DNA of 64,000 bases from UBA6265 sp964526965 (GCA_964526965.1 CAZGML010000011.1:1-64000); one strand, 5' to 3'. Positions 37,110-46,819 are shown, numbered from the stretch's first letter. Notes: generated by a model not told the origin, from the letters alone. Numbers and translations are program-made.

Positions 37110-39704
37110 TTGAACGACGTCGCCATGCCAGCATCCGGCCGCGCTGAAACGTCAAAATCCGAATCACTATTCCGCCGGATCACGCTGGAGCACGTTCTAT
37201 GGGCCGTGCTAATTCTCGTGGCGATCTGGACCCGGTTTTGGGATCTCGGCTATCGTGCGCAACATCACGATGAGTCACTCCACTCCTACTACAGTTGGCT
37301 CTTTGCTACGGGAGAGCGGCTTTACCAGCATCACCCCCTCATGCACGGGCCCTTTCTCTTCCATGCCAATGCACTGATCTACAAGCTCTTTGGAGACAAC
37401 GACACTACCAGTCGGCTCATACCGGCAGTGTTTGGTGTCGCCACTGTTGCCATGCCCTGGATGTTGCGATCCAGGGCACTGCTCGGGCGCTGGGGTGCGC
37501 TTGCGGCCGGCTTTATGCTGCTTATTTCGCCATCCATGCTCTACTACACGCGCTACATCCGCCACGATCCGTATATGGTGGCCGGGTGTTTGCTGCTCGC
37601 AATTACCGTTTTTCGGTACCTGGAGAGACCACAACGCCGCTGGATCGTAATCGCATTCGCGACAGTCGCCTTCCTGCTTGCCAACCACGAGTTGGTGCTG
37701 GCGACGTTCCTCATCATATGCGCCATCCTGTGGGGGTCGCTGTTGCTCACCCACTTGCGTCCACTTATCCCGGTCCATGCAGCTGCGCTGATCCTGTTCG
37801 CGATTTCAGCATGGCTCTGGATGGATCATCCATGGCCCCCAATTCCCTGGAATCGACCAGATACTGCCGCCCTGGACGCAGGAGAAGCCCTTGTCTTCCT
37901 GGAGGTGGGCGGACCGTTGGTGTTGATTCTGATCGGGATTCTGGCAGTCATTGCGCTTGTTAAGAACGAACTGGTTGCCACCGTCGCCTCGATTGCGCTG
38001 GTCGCCGCGGGTGCCCTTTGGCTCTACATCTCGCGCGACCTGATACCAACGGTTCCAGATTGGAGTACCGTTGTCGGTAACGAAGGGAACAGCTTCCTGA
38101 CCACAGCGGAGTTTTACTGGGCGGTGCTGCAACATCCGTTCGTGCAGGCGGTATTGATAATCGCGGCGATGTTCCTCATCGGATGCGTCGTCACGATGCG
38201 CTGGATGCTGCAAGACATGCCCGAAGACCAGGATGGCCTGACGTACGTGCTTGGGGATTCGCAACCTAACAGCGTTGCGTATGGGGTGCTCCATGCACTG
38301 CGAGACCCGGTTGGCCTCGCAATCGGTATTTTCACCGCGGTCGCTATCTGGGTGGTGCTCTACACCACCTGGTTCACCAACCCCGCTGGAATCGGCACCG
38401 GTACCTACGAAACCAATGGCACACTGCTCTACTGGCTGGGACAGCACGATGTGCAACGCGGCACGCAGCCGTGGTTCTACTTCATCACCCTTGGAATGCA
38501 ATACGAGTGGCTAACGGTCGCCCTTTCCAGTGCCGGGGCGTTCCTGCTCCTCTGGCGGCTCATCCGCTGGATAGCTGGTGGAGACCCCGGCCCAAACCTG
38601 CTCTGGCACGTCTTCATCGTTGGCTGGTTCGTTGGCATGTGGCTCATTCTCAGCTGGGCCGGCGAGAAGATGCCATGGCTCATCATGCACATCGTGCTGC
38701 CCGCAATTCTGGTTGGCGCGTGGGTGGTGCAAAGCGTGGTTGCAGGAGCTATCGTCTGGTACCGGGAGCGGCAGGTATCGATTAGCACAGCCACAAAGTA
38801 CTCCGCCATTGGTCTTTTTGCAGGGTTGATCGTCCTGGCGATGTCGTGGTTCTTTATGACGGCCCGGCTCACCCGGGCAGACTGGGTCCAGACGGAGATC
38901 GGTCAATGGGTGCGACCGCTTTCCGAAGAAGCACTGGACGAATGGTGGAAGCTTGCGGTGCCGCCGCTTGTCGCGCTGATACTTATCGCCGCCGCAATCT
39001 GGTTTATCGGCGCACGCAAAACGATCTACACCACCCTCGCCGCGACTGTGGCCTTACTGGGTCTCTTTCAGGTACATACCGGGTTCCGCGCCGCATTTAT
39101 TGATGGCGACCTCGCCGTGGACACGCTGATCTACAACACCATTAGCTCGGACATGACTCAGTTCACCGATGATATGGGCGAACTAAGTCAAATGATTCAT
39201 GGCGATAACAGCATCACCATCGATTACGATCGGTGCCAAATGCAATGGCCCACGAACTGGTATCTCAACTCGCATGATTTCCCAAATGCGCAGTTTACGA
39301 GCTACGCATCCAGCGAAAATCCCGATGTGATCCTCGTCGCCCACGATAGTCAGGACTGTGGCTGGCCGGATCGGATATCAGGCTACACGGCACAGGATTA
39401 CGCGCTCCGCGTGCATGAACGGGAGAACGCCGCGTACAGGCGATTTGCGATCGCGCCAGAGATCCCGGTCGGGTGGTCTGCCTGGACCCTGCCTGAAGAT
39501 CCGCACGATATACCCGCTGTACTTCGATCAATTGGCGACTCGTTGTCGTACGCAACAACGCCAGAAGGACAGCAGAAGCTCTTCCGCCAGGTGATGTTCC
39601 GCGATCAATCTGATGACCAGCAAGTCTATTACATGAGGGTCTGGATTCGGAACGACATCCTGCCAGAGTACAACGACGTTCGCTACGGAGAGGACCATCC
39701 ATGA
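37110..39704 (+). CDS. Agl23/TIGR03663-like polytopic glycosyltransferase-type protein
   Basis: An 864-residue protein with a dozen or more transmembrane helices. The first extracytoplasmic loop has the GT-C-type acidic motif in HHDESLHSYYSWLFATGE, followed by QHHPLMHGPFLFHANALIYK, features of the TIGR03663 'flippase activity-associated' group known in Chloroflexota and Archaea. The membrane part ends near residue 660, and the C-terminal 190 residues form an outside domain. These proteins probably use lipid-linked sugars in surface glycosylation (family-based inference). Start TTG 37110 has GGAG eight bases ahead; ATG 37125 is an alternative. The stop overlaps the next start (ATGA), so the two are coupled. 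Confidence 0.85.
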   Translation: MNDVAMPASGRAETSKSESLFRRITLEHVLWAVLILVAIWTRFWDLGYRAQHHDESLHSYYSWLFATGERLYQHHPLMHGPFLFHANALIYKLFGDNDTTSRLIPAVFGVATVAMPWMLRSRALLGRWGALAAGFMLLISPSMLYYTRYIRHDPYMVAGCLLLAITVFRYLERPQRRWIVIAFATVAFLLANHELVLATFLIICAILWGSLLLTHLRPLIPVHAAALILFAISAWLWMDHPWPPIPWNRPDTAALDAGEALVFLEVGGPLVLILIGILAVIALVKNELVATVASIALVAAGALWLYISRDLIPTVPDWSTVVGNEGNSFLTTAEFYWAVLQHPFVQAVLIIAAMFLIGCVVTMRWMLQDMPEDQDGLTYVLGDSQPNSVAYGVLHALRDPVGLAIGIFTAVAIWVVLYTTWFTNPAGIGTGTYETNGTLLYWLGQHDVQRGTQPWFYFITLGMQYEWLTVALSSAGAFLLLWRLIRWIAGGDPGPNLLWHVFIVGWFVGMWLILSWAGEKMPWLIMHIVLPAILVGAWVVQSVVAGAIVWYRERQVSISTATKYSAIGLFAGLIVLAMSWFFMTARLTRADWVQTEIGQWVRPLSEEALDEWWKLAVPPLVALILIAAAIWFIGARKTIYTTLAATVALLGLFQVHTGFRAAFIDGDLAVDTLIYNTISSDMTQFTDDMGELSQMIHGDNSITIDYDRCQMQWPTNWYLNSHDFPNAQFTSYASSENPDVILVAHDSQDCGWPDRISGYTAQDYALRVHERENAAYRRFAIAPEIPVGWSAWTLPEDPHDIPAVLRSIGDSLSYATTPEGQQKLFRQVMFRDQSDDQQVYYMRVWIRNDILPEYNDVRYGEDHP

Positions 39705-42391
39705 GTGATCACCAGCACCGCTCTCCGCTCGACAAGGCGATCCCGACGCCGGGATGGTTTGGCATTTCCGCAATTGCGATCATCGTGATTGCCGCCTTTG
39801 TGCGGCTATTTCGGCTCGACACCTATCTGTTAAACGAACGCGAGGCACAGTGGGCGTACGATGCCTTCGCGCTTTATACAGGCAAGCCCCTGCCCCCTGG
39901 CCATGAGCTGCCCGAATCCGGCCCGTTCATGCTGCTTTGGAACGCCATTTCCTACTTCCTGTTCGGCGTTACAGATGCGACTGCGCGTGCCGGATCCGTA
40001 GTCCTTGGGCTGGGATTGATTGGGATTCTCTTTCTGTTGCGTCCGTTCCTGAGCAAATTTCAGATCCTGAGTATTGCCGGTATCATCGCCATTTCGCCGA
40101 CGATGGTTTTCGCCAGCCGTACCAACGAACCGGGGATCGCCGCCGCGTTCTTCGCCGTGCTCGTGTTGGTAGCGTTGCTACGCATCGGCATCGCGTCTGC
40201 TGACAATCATGGCTGGGCGCTGCTGCTCGGCGTTGCCCTGGCATGCCTCTATGCGACGGGTCCGCTGGGAATAACGACCCTCCTCGCCCTCCTCCTCGGG
40301 ATTCTGGTTGCAGCAATATCCGATCTCACCGGAACCAGCCCGAACGGAGCTGTCGGCATCGCAATCCAGCGGGTTGGCCACAACCGATCGATGCTGTTAT
40401 GGATGGCCGGAGGCCTCGTTTTTGGCCTGCTGGTGTTCTTCACGCGTGCCTTTAGCGACCTGAGCGCCCTGGCCGGGCTCGGCACAACGATTACGGACTG
40501 GGTAACCACGCTCACCTCTGGAACCGGCACCGTGCCGTCCAGGTTCTACTTCTGGTCATTCATGCTGTATGAAACGGTTGCCGTTCTGCTCGCCGTAGTG
40601 GCGGCGGTGATGGCCCGCACGAGCACCCTCCGCTCCAGAACTGCAGAGCGCGGTATCACCCATCTGCTCTACGTCGTCTGGTTTGCAGCCATTCTCCTTT
40701 TGCTCACCACATCTTCAACGCGCGATACGGGAAGCACCGTGCTCGTAGTGTTGCCAATTGTGCTCCTGGCAGGTTCGGGGCTCGGCAAGTTGCTGGAATC
40801 ACCACGAGAATCTACCAACGCTCGCGCGATCATTGCATCTGTCGCAGCCGTGATCCTGGTTGTTTACAGTGTCAACACAACGATTGGTCTCGCCTACACA
40901 AGAGGTGAATCCGGTACCGAACCGCTGGCGCACGACACGCCGACTGAGGAAACACGCGATTTCCTCAACCAGGTAATGCGGCTAAGTCGGGATCTTTCCG
41001 TTACTAACGAAACGCCACAGGACCCCACTGGTCACTATGGCCTTTCGATTCACATCGCGTCGGAATACGAATGGCCCTTCGCCTGGTACTTCCGCGATTT
41101 CCCGAAAATGCAAGTGTCACCGGCGGGATCGGTCACCGAAGAGACGGACGTCGCCATCGCGGCCACTGCCGACAGTATGGAGCGCGTCGGGCTCACGCCC
41201 ACCAGCCTCACCTGGATTCATAATCCCGGTGATCCGCTTACCATGATGCGCTCTGGCGAAATTCTGCGAACCGGCCTCAACCCCACTAATTGGAACGATG
41301 CATGGAACTACATGATCCATCGGGACGTAGAGCGACATGAGAATCCACGCAACCTCATGGTCGGTTACAGCCTGCGCGTGATGAACAAGCTCCATACGGA
41401 GTCCGGACCATTCAACCTGTTCGATGACTCCTCGCCAGGCCAGGGCGGCGGACTCGGCCAACTCGACACACCTGCCGGCATCGCTGTAAGTGACGACGGT
41501 ACGATCTACGTTCTCAATGCAGGGAATCAGCGTATCGATCGCTATAACGCCGAGGGTGAATTTCTCGGGATCTGGAGCGGACAAGTCGAAGAACCGCTGC
41601 AACTGAGCTGGAACGGTTTCCAGGGCGGAACCGGGCTCCACTTTGGCGAAGATGGCCTTATTTACATCGCAGACACCTGGAATCACGCCGTGGTTGTCGT
41701 GAATCCCAATGGCACTGTGGTGCGGGTGCTTGGCAACCGGGGTGTGCAGACCGATATCACCGACGAGGGCGATCCCATGGATCAACCGGGGCTCTTCTTT
41801 GGCCCGCGGGATGTCGCAGTATCCGGCGAGTATATCTACGTCACCGACACCGGTAACGAGCGCGTTCAAATCTTCGGCATGGATGGCACGTTTATCACCG
41901 CGTTTGGCGGCTACGGCGAAGACGACGGTACGTTCATCGAACCTACCGGAATCGCGATAGCACCAGATGGCACCATTTGGGTGGCAGATAGCGGAAACGC
42001 GCGGCTGCAGGTATTCGATGCCGAAGGAAACTGGCTCGAATCACATCACGTTGAGCAATGGGAAAGCCAGGCCGGGATCGACCGTATGAATATGTTGACA
42101 TTCGATGAGAACGGCGTCCTCTACTTCACCACTCCGAACAGGGGTGTGTGGGCGTGGTACGAAGGGGTCGCGGTGAATGTCAGCGTAAGCCAACCCAATA
42201 ACGATGACCTGACCGTGGTGCAGTTCGCTGATTTGCAGCCAGGCGGTATTGCCATAGACACGCGCGGGCAGATACTCGTCACAATCTCCAGCACGGGTGA
42301 GGTGATTCAGATAGACCCGGTTCCACCCTCGACGTTCGGGTTGCCAGAGGGCACACCAGTAGCATCGCCAGCAGCGACACCGGCGAACTAA
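39701..42391 (+). CDS. Fusion of a GT-C-like membrane domain and an NHL-repeat propeller
   Basis: An 896-residue protein. Residues about 20-400 are transmembrane and GT-C-like; the first loop has the expected pattern FRLDTYLLNEREAQWAYDAF. Residues about 575-860 carry five or six NHL repeats (LDTPAGIAVSDDGTIYVLNA, then FGPRDVAVSGEYIYVTDTGN, and FIEPTGIAIAPDGTIWVADS), which fold as a beta-propeller outside the cell. The C-terminus is Thr/Pro/Ala-rich (GTPVASPAATPAN). The gene is translationally coupled to the upstream Agl23-like gene, so the pair may work as a unit in surface-glycan assembly, with the propeller as a binding platform (inference). Confidence 0.85.
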   Translation: MSDHQHRSPLDKAIPTPGWFGISAIAIIVIAAFVRLFRLDTYLLNEREAQWAYDAFALYTGKPLPPGHELPESGPFMLLWNAISYFLFGVTDATARAGSVVLGLGLIGILFLLRPFLSKFQILSIAGIIAISPTMVFASRTNEPGIAAAFFAVLVLVALLRIGIASADNHGWALLLGVALACLYATGPLGITTLLALLLGILVAAISDLTGTSPNGAVGIAIQRVGHNRSMLLWMAGGLVFGLLVFFTRAFSDLSALAGLGTTITDWVTTLTSGTGTVPSRFYFWSFMLYETVAVLLAVVAAVMARTSTLRSRTAERGITHLLYVVWFAAILLLLTTSSTRDTGSTVLVVLPIVLLAGSGLGKLLESPRESTNARAIIASVAAVILVVYSVNTTIGLAYTRGESGTEPLAHDTPTEETRDFLNQVMRLSRDLSVTNETPQDPTGHYGLSIHIASEYEWPFAWYFRDFPKMQVSPAGSVTEETDVAIAATADSMERVGLTPTSLTWIHNPGDPLTMMRSGEILRTGLNPTNWNDAWNYMIHRDVERHENPRNLMVGYSLRVMNKLHTESGPFNLFDDSSPGQGGGLGQLDTPAGIAVSDDGTIYVLNAGNQRIDRYNAEGEFLGIWSGQVEEPLQLSWNGFQGGTGLHFGEDGLIYIADTWNHAVVVVNPNGTVVRVLGNRGVQTDITDEGDPMDQPGLFFGPRDVAVSGEYIYVTDTGNERVQIFGMDGTFITAFGGYGEDDGTFIEPTGIAIAPDGTIWVADSGNARLQVFDAEGNWLESHHVEQWESQAGIDRMNMLTFDENGVLYFTTPNRGVWAWYEGVAVNVSVSQPNNDDLTVVQFADLQPGGIAIDTRGQILVTISSTGEVIQIDPVPPSTFGLPEGTPVASPAATPAN

Positions 42392-42687
42392 TCGTAGGGG
42401 AAGAGCTCTGTGGAAACGTCGCCGAACGTGCTTAGTTCGAGCAGCCGCTCGATTTCAGCAATGATTCGGTTCAACATCTGGCTGGCGTGGTCTGCTGAAG
42501 TGCTCAGTACAAGCACTCCGAGCGTGCCGACCCGGATATCATCGAGATCCTCAATCTCAGCGATCGCACAGTTGAACTGCTTTGAAATACGCGATGTGAG
42601 CCGTTTCATCTCGCCTCGTTTGTCCTTCAGCGAGAACGTGTCTTCAAAATAGAGGGTAATTCGGGCGTTGCCCACTGTTGCACTCAT
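42388..42687 (-). CDS. DUF503 family protein (YlxP-like)
   Basis: A 99-residue protein matching DUF503 (YlxP): RITLYFEDTFSLKDKRGEMK with the SLKDKR signature, then KQFNCAIAEIEDLDD and TLGVLVLSTSADHASQM. Known relatives lie near infB-rbfA and may associate with ribosomes, but the function is not settled. Here the gene is in a minus-strand cluster with an unknown protein and an M24 peptidase, and starts at ATG 42687, overlapping the stop of the upstream gene by four bases. It ends within four bases of the convergent NHL-fusion gene. Confidence 0.85.
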   Translation of the reverse strand: MSATVGNARITLYFEDTFSLKDKRGEMKRLTSRISKQFNCAIAEIEDLDDIRVGTLGVLVLSTSADHASQMLNRIIAEIERLLELSTFGDVSTELFPYD

Positions 42688-43154
42688 GTGACAATGATAC
42701 TCACATCGCCGCTTTCACTGTCGCGCTGCCAGTGCATTTTGCGTCCAAGATTGGTAGCGATATGTGCGCCGATGCGGAAAAGCACATCGGCTTCCCTGTC
42801 AGTCGCACCGATGGTTTCGGCGAGTTCGATATCTGGAATATCGGCGATTATCGCGGCGGAGGCCTGGTCGCCGAAGTCAACTTCGACGATCCAGCCGCCG
42901 TACGTTCGGTAGTTTGTGAGTAGCGCATCCAGCACCTCGGCAGGAGCCCACTCCCGATCGGTGTCCCATCCCCGGGTCATGACTTCGGCAATAGCCTGAA
43001 TCCAGGTCTCGAGAACTTCTTCATCCCCGCCAATAGAGAGGACACCCGCCATGAGGAACGCCTGCGAGTTGGACTGACTGAGCTCCAACAGTTCGGCGTC
43101 TGTATAGACATCGTGTCCATGGACGATGTCGGGCTCATTGCGAGGTGCAGACAT
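42684..43154 (-). CDS. Soluble acidic protein, unknown
   Basis: A 156-residue acidic protein with no signal peptide or transmembrane segment. The middle half is helical (ELLELSQSNSQAFLMAGVLS, EVLETWIQAIAEVMTRGWD), and the C-terminal half alternates beta and helix (GGWIVEVDFGDQASAAIIAD). Family not recognised. It is three bases downstream of the M24 peptidase gene and overlaps the DUF503 gene by four, so all three genes appear to be one operon. Confidence 0.65.
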   Translation of the reverse strand: MSAPRNEPDIVHGHDVYTDAELLELSQSNSQAFLMAGVLSIGGDEEVLETWIQAIAEVMTRGWDTDREWAPAEVLDALLTNYRTYGGWIVEVDFGDQASAAIIADIPDIELAETIGATDREADVLFRIGAHIATNLGRKMHWQRDSESGDVSIIVT

Positions 43155-43157
43155 TCC

Positions 43158-44249
43158 CTACTCCAGAATGAAGAGCTCGTGAGTTGACGTGTTGAGACGG
43201 CGACCGCCGTTCGCCTCACACACAACCGCGTCTTCAATACGCACACCGAATCGCTGCGGGATGTAGATGCCGGGTTCGTCGCTGAAGACCATACCTTCCT
43301 GCATCAGCATATCGTTCCCCTCGACCAGGTAGGGCTCCTCGTGGACTTCGAGCCCGAGTCCATGCCCAACGCGATGCACGAAGTATTCACCGTAGCCGGC
43401 ATCGGTAATCACCTTGCGGGCGGCACGATCCAGCTCCTGCAGTTCCACGCCCGGCTTCACGACATCGAACGTCGCCTGGTTGGCGTCATCCACTGTCGCG
43501 TAGACCTTGCGATATTCCTCAGACGGCATCCCGACGTGCGCGGAACGCGTCATATCGCTGTAGTAGCCGTCAATGGTCCCACCCCAATCGAACACCATGG
43601 CATCGCCTTCTTCGATCACGCGCTCGTTACCGCCATGGTGCGGAGAGGCGGAGTTCGGTCCACTCCCAACGATACCGGCCGGATTTGTGAGTCCTGCCTC
43701 CTCAGAGATTTCGACCAGCTTCTTCAGCGCCTGCAACTCAGTCATACCGCTGATCGGGCCAGATTTCACGAACATGAGCCATGCTTCGTCTGTGAGACGG
43801 CCAGCTTCATCGAGAGCGGCGATTTCCTCAGAGTCCTTGATCATGCGGAGGTCGCGGAGAATCGCATCGCCTTCCTGCCAGGCGCTCTGAATGCGATCCT
43901 GCAAGCGCAACAGGAACGCCGACCACAACTTGTTACCTACCGCGATATTGCGAGGATCGCCAATGATTTCGCTGGCGAGATCGGCCGGATTATCAGCATC
44001 GCCCCATGTCTTGAGACTCACCTGTCCGCTGCCATCCTTGATCAATGGAGCCTCAAGTGCCGGGGCGACCATTGTTGGAGCACCCTCGGCAGGCAACACA
44101 AGCAGGTTCATACGCTCACTCACGTGTGCCTCAATACCCGTGAGGTACGTGAGATCTGCACTCGGGCCAAGCAAGAGATAATCAATACCCCGATCCTTGA
44201 GAACTTCCTGGGTACGAGCAAGTCGTCTGGAATAGGTCTGTTCGTTCAT
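43158..44249 (-). CDS. M24 family metallopeptidase, Xaa-Pro dipeptidase/aminopeptidase type
   Basis: A 363-residue cytoplasmic dinuclear-metal peptidase of pita-bread fold. The N-terminal creatinase-like domain (SRRLARTQEVLKDRGIDYLL) precedes the catalytic domain. Metal ligands are visible: two Asp in FDWGGTIDGYYSDMTRSAHV, His in HRVGHGLGLEVHE, Glu in MVFSDEPGIYIP and Glu in RIEDAVV. It should cleave X-Pro bonds of peptides; specificity is not fixed by sequence. ATG 44249 is supported by GGAGG, and the longer frame to 44381 overlaps the divergent HAD-SerA leader. Confidence 0.92.
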   Translation of the reverse strand: MNEQTYSRRLARTQEVLKDRGIDYLLLGPSADLTYLTGIEAHVSERMNLLVLPAEGAPTMVAPALEAPLIKDGSGQVSLKTWGDADNPADLASEIIGDPRNIAVGNKLWSAFLLRLQDRIQSAWQEGDAILRDLRMIKDSEEIAALDEAGRLTDEAWLMFVKSGPISGMTELQALKKLVEISEEAGLTNPAGIVGSGPNSASPHHGGNERVIEEGDAMVFDWGGTIDGYYSDMTRSAHVGMPSEEYRKVYATVDDANQATFDVVKPGVELQELDRAARKVITDAGYGEYFVHRVGHGLGLEVHEEPYLVEGNDMLMQEGMVFSDEPGIYIPQRFGVRIEDAVVCEANGGRRLNTSTHELFILE

Positions 44250-44329
44250 CCTGTAACCTCCGTAAGCGTCATCGTCATTCAATGGTTTATCGCAGAGAAT
44301 CGGCCTTTCGTCGAGAGTGATTGAATGCA

Positions 44330-44449
44330 CACCAGACCCGTTATGCGTACACTTCAGTCTGTAACGGCGCGGAGGCCGCAACCCAAAAATCTCACGGGAT
44401 CAGCTCCCGGGATGGTACCCGGTGGCGTGTCCAGAGGATTCCTGTACAC
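44330..44449 (+). promoter_or_regulatory. Structured leader of the HAD-SerA gene, T-box-like core uncertain
   Basis: The 120 bases before the start contain two adjacent short hairpins: CGGGA/TCCCG at about 44387-44401 and CCGGG/CCCGG around ATGGTA at about 44407-44422. The second encloses GGGATGGTACCCGG, which resembles the T-box core AGGGTGGNACCGCG but has one inserted base and a divergent 3' end. No stem-I specifier loop was found, so this could equally be coincidence. Amino-acid-responsive control of a serine-synthesis gene would make sense. Confidence 0.25.
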
Positions 44450-46723
44450 ATGACCACTTCTGCACAACAGAAGCCGACCTTTCGAATCGCGATTGATATG
44501 GACGGTGTTCTCACCGAGAGCCCGGTACCCATGGCGCGCGCGGCCAATCAGCATTTCGATCTCGACCTTCCTGACCTGGCGTTCGTCGATTCATCCGGAC
44601 TGAACGTGCCAATGGAAGTTCGAGAATGGGTATATCGACCAGATGGCCCGGCAAGTCGCATGAAACCGGCCCACGGTGCACAAGATTTCATCCGCGATCT
44701 CATTGCGCTCGCTGGCGACGACAACGTGATCATCGTCACCGCCCGACCAGAATCCGCTGCCGACATGACTATCAACTGGTTCCACCAACACGGTTTCGAG
44801 AACGTACAAATCATTTTTGCCGACGACAAAACATCCATCGCTGCCCGACAGGGGTGCAAGTTCGCCGTGGAGGATAGCCTCCGCCACGCAAACAACTACG
44901 CTGCCGGCGATGTCACCTGCTTCCTCATCAACAATGTCGAGCCGCTGCCTGAGGACGCCAGTCCGTTAATGGTGACGGTGCAGGATTTCGATGAGATTTT
45001 GCGCCGACTCGAAATCGCCCATCGACCAGCTCCGGAGAGCACGGTTATTGACGCGCTTCCGCCAGTTGGTGATGAGGTGGATGTGCGCTGGAAGATCGTT
45101 GTCGCCGATCAAATTCACACCGCAGCCCGCGAGCAACTCGCCTCGGTCGGCAATATCGTCGACGTCGAAGGTACCAACACCCCTGCCTTGCTCGAGGCAG
45201 TTGTGGATACGGATGCGCTCGTGGTGCGCAGTGAAACGAACGTGACCGAGGAAGTCCTGCGGGCGGCACCACGGCTGAAAGTGATTGCCCGCGCCGGCGT
45301 GGGTGTGGACAACATCGATGTCGATGCTGCAACCCGGGCGGGCGTCATCGTACTCAATGCACCTGGAGCAAATGCCACCAGCGCCGGCGAGCACACCATA
45401 TCGCTTCTACTGGCGGTTACTCGCCAGATTCCGTTCGCCAACCGCACCATGCACGCAGGTGAGTGGAAACGCAAGCAGGTGAAGCCGATCGACCTGCGTG
45501 GCCGCACCATCGGTATGGTCGGCCTCGGCCGGGTTGGTTCAGTAGTCGCCAAGCGCCTGAAGGCGTTTGAAATGAACATAATCGCGTACGATCCCTACCT
45601 GCCCCGCCAGCGATTTGCGGATATTGGCGTGGAGCCGGTGGAACTCGAGGAGATTTGGGAGCGATCGGACATCGTCACGTTCCACTGCCCGAGCACTGCC
45701 GAGACGCACCATATGCTCAACGCCGAGACGCTGGCGAAAATGAAACCGGGAGCTATCGTAATCAATGCCGGACGCGGCGAGTTGGTGGATGCTTCTGCCC
45801 TGGCAGAAGCGCTGAAGAGCGGCCACATCTCCGCTGCGGGTGTCGACGTGTACCCGATCGAACCGTGTGTGGAGAGCCCCCTCTTCGGCCTCGATAACGT
45901 TGTACTTACTCCACATACCGGTGGATCGAGCGCCGAAGCGTTGGAAGCCGTTGGCCGGGTGATTGGCAGCACAACTATCGCCGCACTCAATGGTGAAGCG
46001 GTGCCGAATGCAGTCAACCTGCCAGCTGCATCGCTGGAATCACGGGCGCTGAAGCTGCTGACACAGGTCAGTGCGGCGGCTGGACACCTCTGTGCCGTGA
46101 TCATGACCGATGCACCGAGTACGTTCGCCGTGCAAGCCCGTGGTATGGTCAGCAACGACCTCACCGAACATGTCTGTAACTCCGCGCTTGCCGCAGCTTT
46201 GCAAACATGGCTGGGACGCCGTGTGACCCCGGTCAACGCCCGCCTGATTGCGAAGGAGATGGGCGTCAACGTCGAGATCAGTGCCGATGATGGCGACGAG
46301 AACAGCATCCCCCGTTTCAGTTTCGAGGTGGAGGGAGCCAGTCGCCACAGTGTTGTGGTAAGTTGGGACCGCGATATCGCGGGAATCGTCGAAGTCGATC
46401 GCTTCGGTCTCTCCCAGCCATTGAGCGGATACGTCCTGATCACTCACCACCACGATCGTCCAGGCATCATCGGCAGCCTAAGCACCACGCTGGCGAAATA
46501 CGACATCAATATCGCCGGCATGCAGGTCAGCCGCGTTGTGCCGCGCGGAGATGCCATGATGGTGACAAACGTGGATGAAGAGATTCCGGATGAGGCACTG
46601 GCCGAAATTCGCAGTATCGACGGCATGAACAGCACGGTTATCGTGCGGCTGCCGGATATGTTCGCTAACCCGGATCCGGTCAAAGTAGCCAATATCGTCG
46701 GGAATGGCGTGCGAAGTACGTAA
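44450..46723 (+). CDS. serA: Phosphoglycerate dehydrogenase with an N-terminal HAD (5'-nucleotidase-like) domain
   Basis: A 757-residue fusion. Residues about 10-190 are a HAD phosphatase-type domain: nucleophile and acid Asp in IAIDMDGVLTES (D16, D18), a Thr motif in VIIVTARPES and a Lys/Asp region in FAVEDSLRHANNY, like NT5C-type nucleotidases. From about 205 onward lies a complete 3-phosphoglycerate dehydrogenase: NAD-binding GMVGLGRVGSVVAKRL, catalytic Arg in INAGRGELVD and His in LTPHTGGSS, an allosteric-substrate-binding domain and a C-terminal ACT domain (ITHHHDRPGIIGSLSTTLA) for serine feedback. ATG 44450 is the first start that fits the HAD N-terminus. Whether the HAD part acts as phosphoserine phosphatase is only a guess. 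Confidence 0.92.
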   Translation: MTTSAQQKPTFRIAIDMDGVLTESPVPMARAANQHFDLDLPDLAFVDSSGLNVPMEVREWVYRPDGPASRMKPAHGAQDFIRDLIALAGDDNVIIVTARPESAADMTINWFHQHGFENVQIIFADDKTSIAARQGCKFAVEDSLRHANNYAAGDVTCFLINNVEPLPEDASPLMVTVQDFDEILRRLEIAHRPAPESTVIDALPPVGDEVDVRWKIVVADQIHTAAREQLASVGNIVDVEGTNTPALLEAVVDTDALVVRSETNVTEEVLRAAPRLKVIARAGVGVDNIDVDAATRAGVIVLNAPGANATSAGEHTISLLLAVTRQIPFANRTMHAGEWKRKQVKPIDLRGRTIGMVGLGRVGSVVAKRLKAFEMNIIAYDPYLPRQRFADIGVEPVELEEIWERSDIVTFHCPSTAETHHMLNAETLAKMKPGAIVINAGRGELVDASALAEALKSGHISAAGVDVYPIEPCVESPLFGLDNVVLTPHTGGSSAEALEAVGRVIGSTTIAALNGEAVPNAVNLPAASLESRALKLLTQVSAAAGHLCAVIMTDAPSTFAVQARGMVSNDLTEHVCNSALAAALQTWLGRRVTPVNARLIAKEMGVNVEISADDGDENSIPRFSFEVEGASRHSVVVSWDRDIAGIVEVDRFGLSQPLSGYVLITHHHDRPGIIGSLSTTLAKYDINIAGMQVSRVVPRGDAMMVTNVDEEIPDEALAEIRSIDGMNSTVIVRLPDMFANPDPVKVANIVGNGVRST

Positions 46724-46754
46724 AGCCGTTGCCAGTCGGGCTACCCGTACTGGC

Positions 46755-46794
46755 AAAACAGCCTGGACGCAGAAGCGCGCGTCCAGGCTGTTTT
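46755..46794. terminator. Bidirectional hairpin terminator after HAD-serA
   Basis: A perfect 16-bp stem, AAAACAGCCTGGACGC with its complement (46755-46770 with 46779-46794), closes on an eight-base loop. TTTT follows on each strand by symmetry, so it serves both serA (plus) and the MMPL gene (minus). A second small hairpin, GCCAGT/ACTGGC at about 46731-46754, precedes it. Confidence 0.9.
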
Positions 46795-46819
46795 ATCCCC
46801 ATTAGAATCTGTGGTCTGG

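Noticed and set aside
43341..44324. 327-codon plus-strand frame opposite the M24 peptidase
   Set aside because: Antisense shadow of a gene whose metal ligands are all identifiable.
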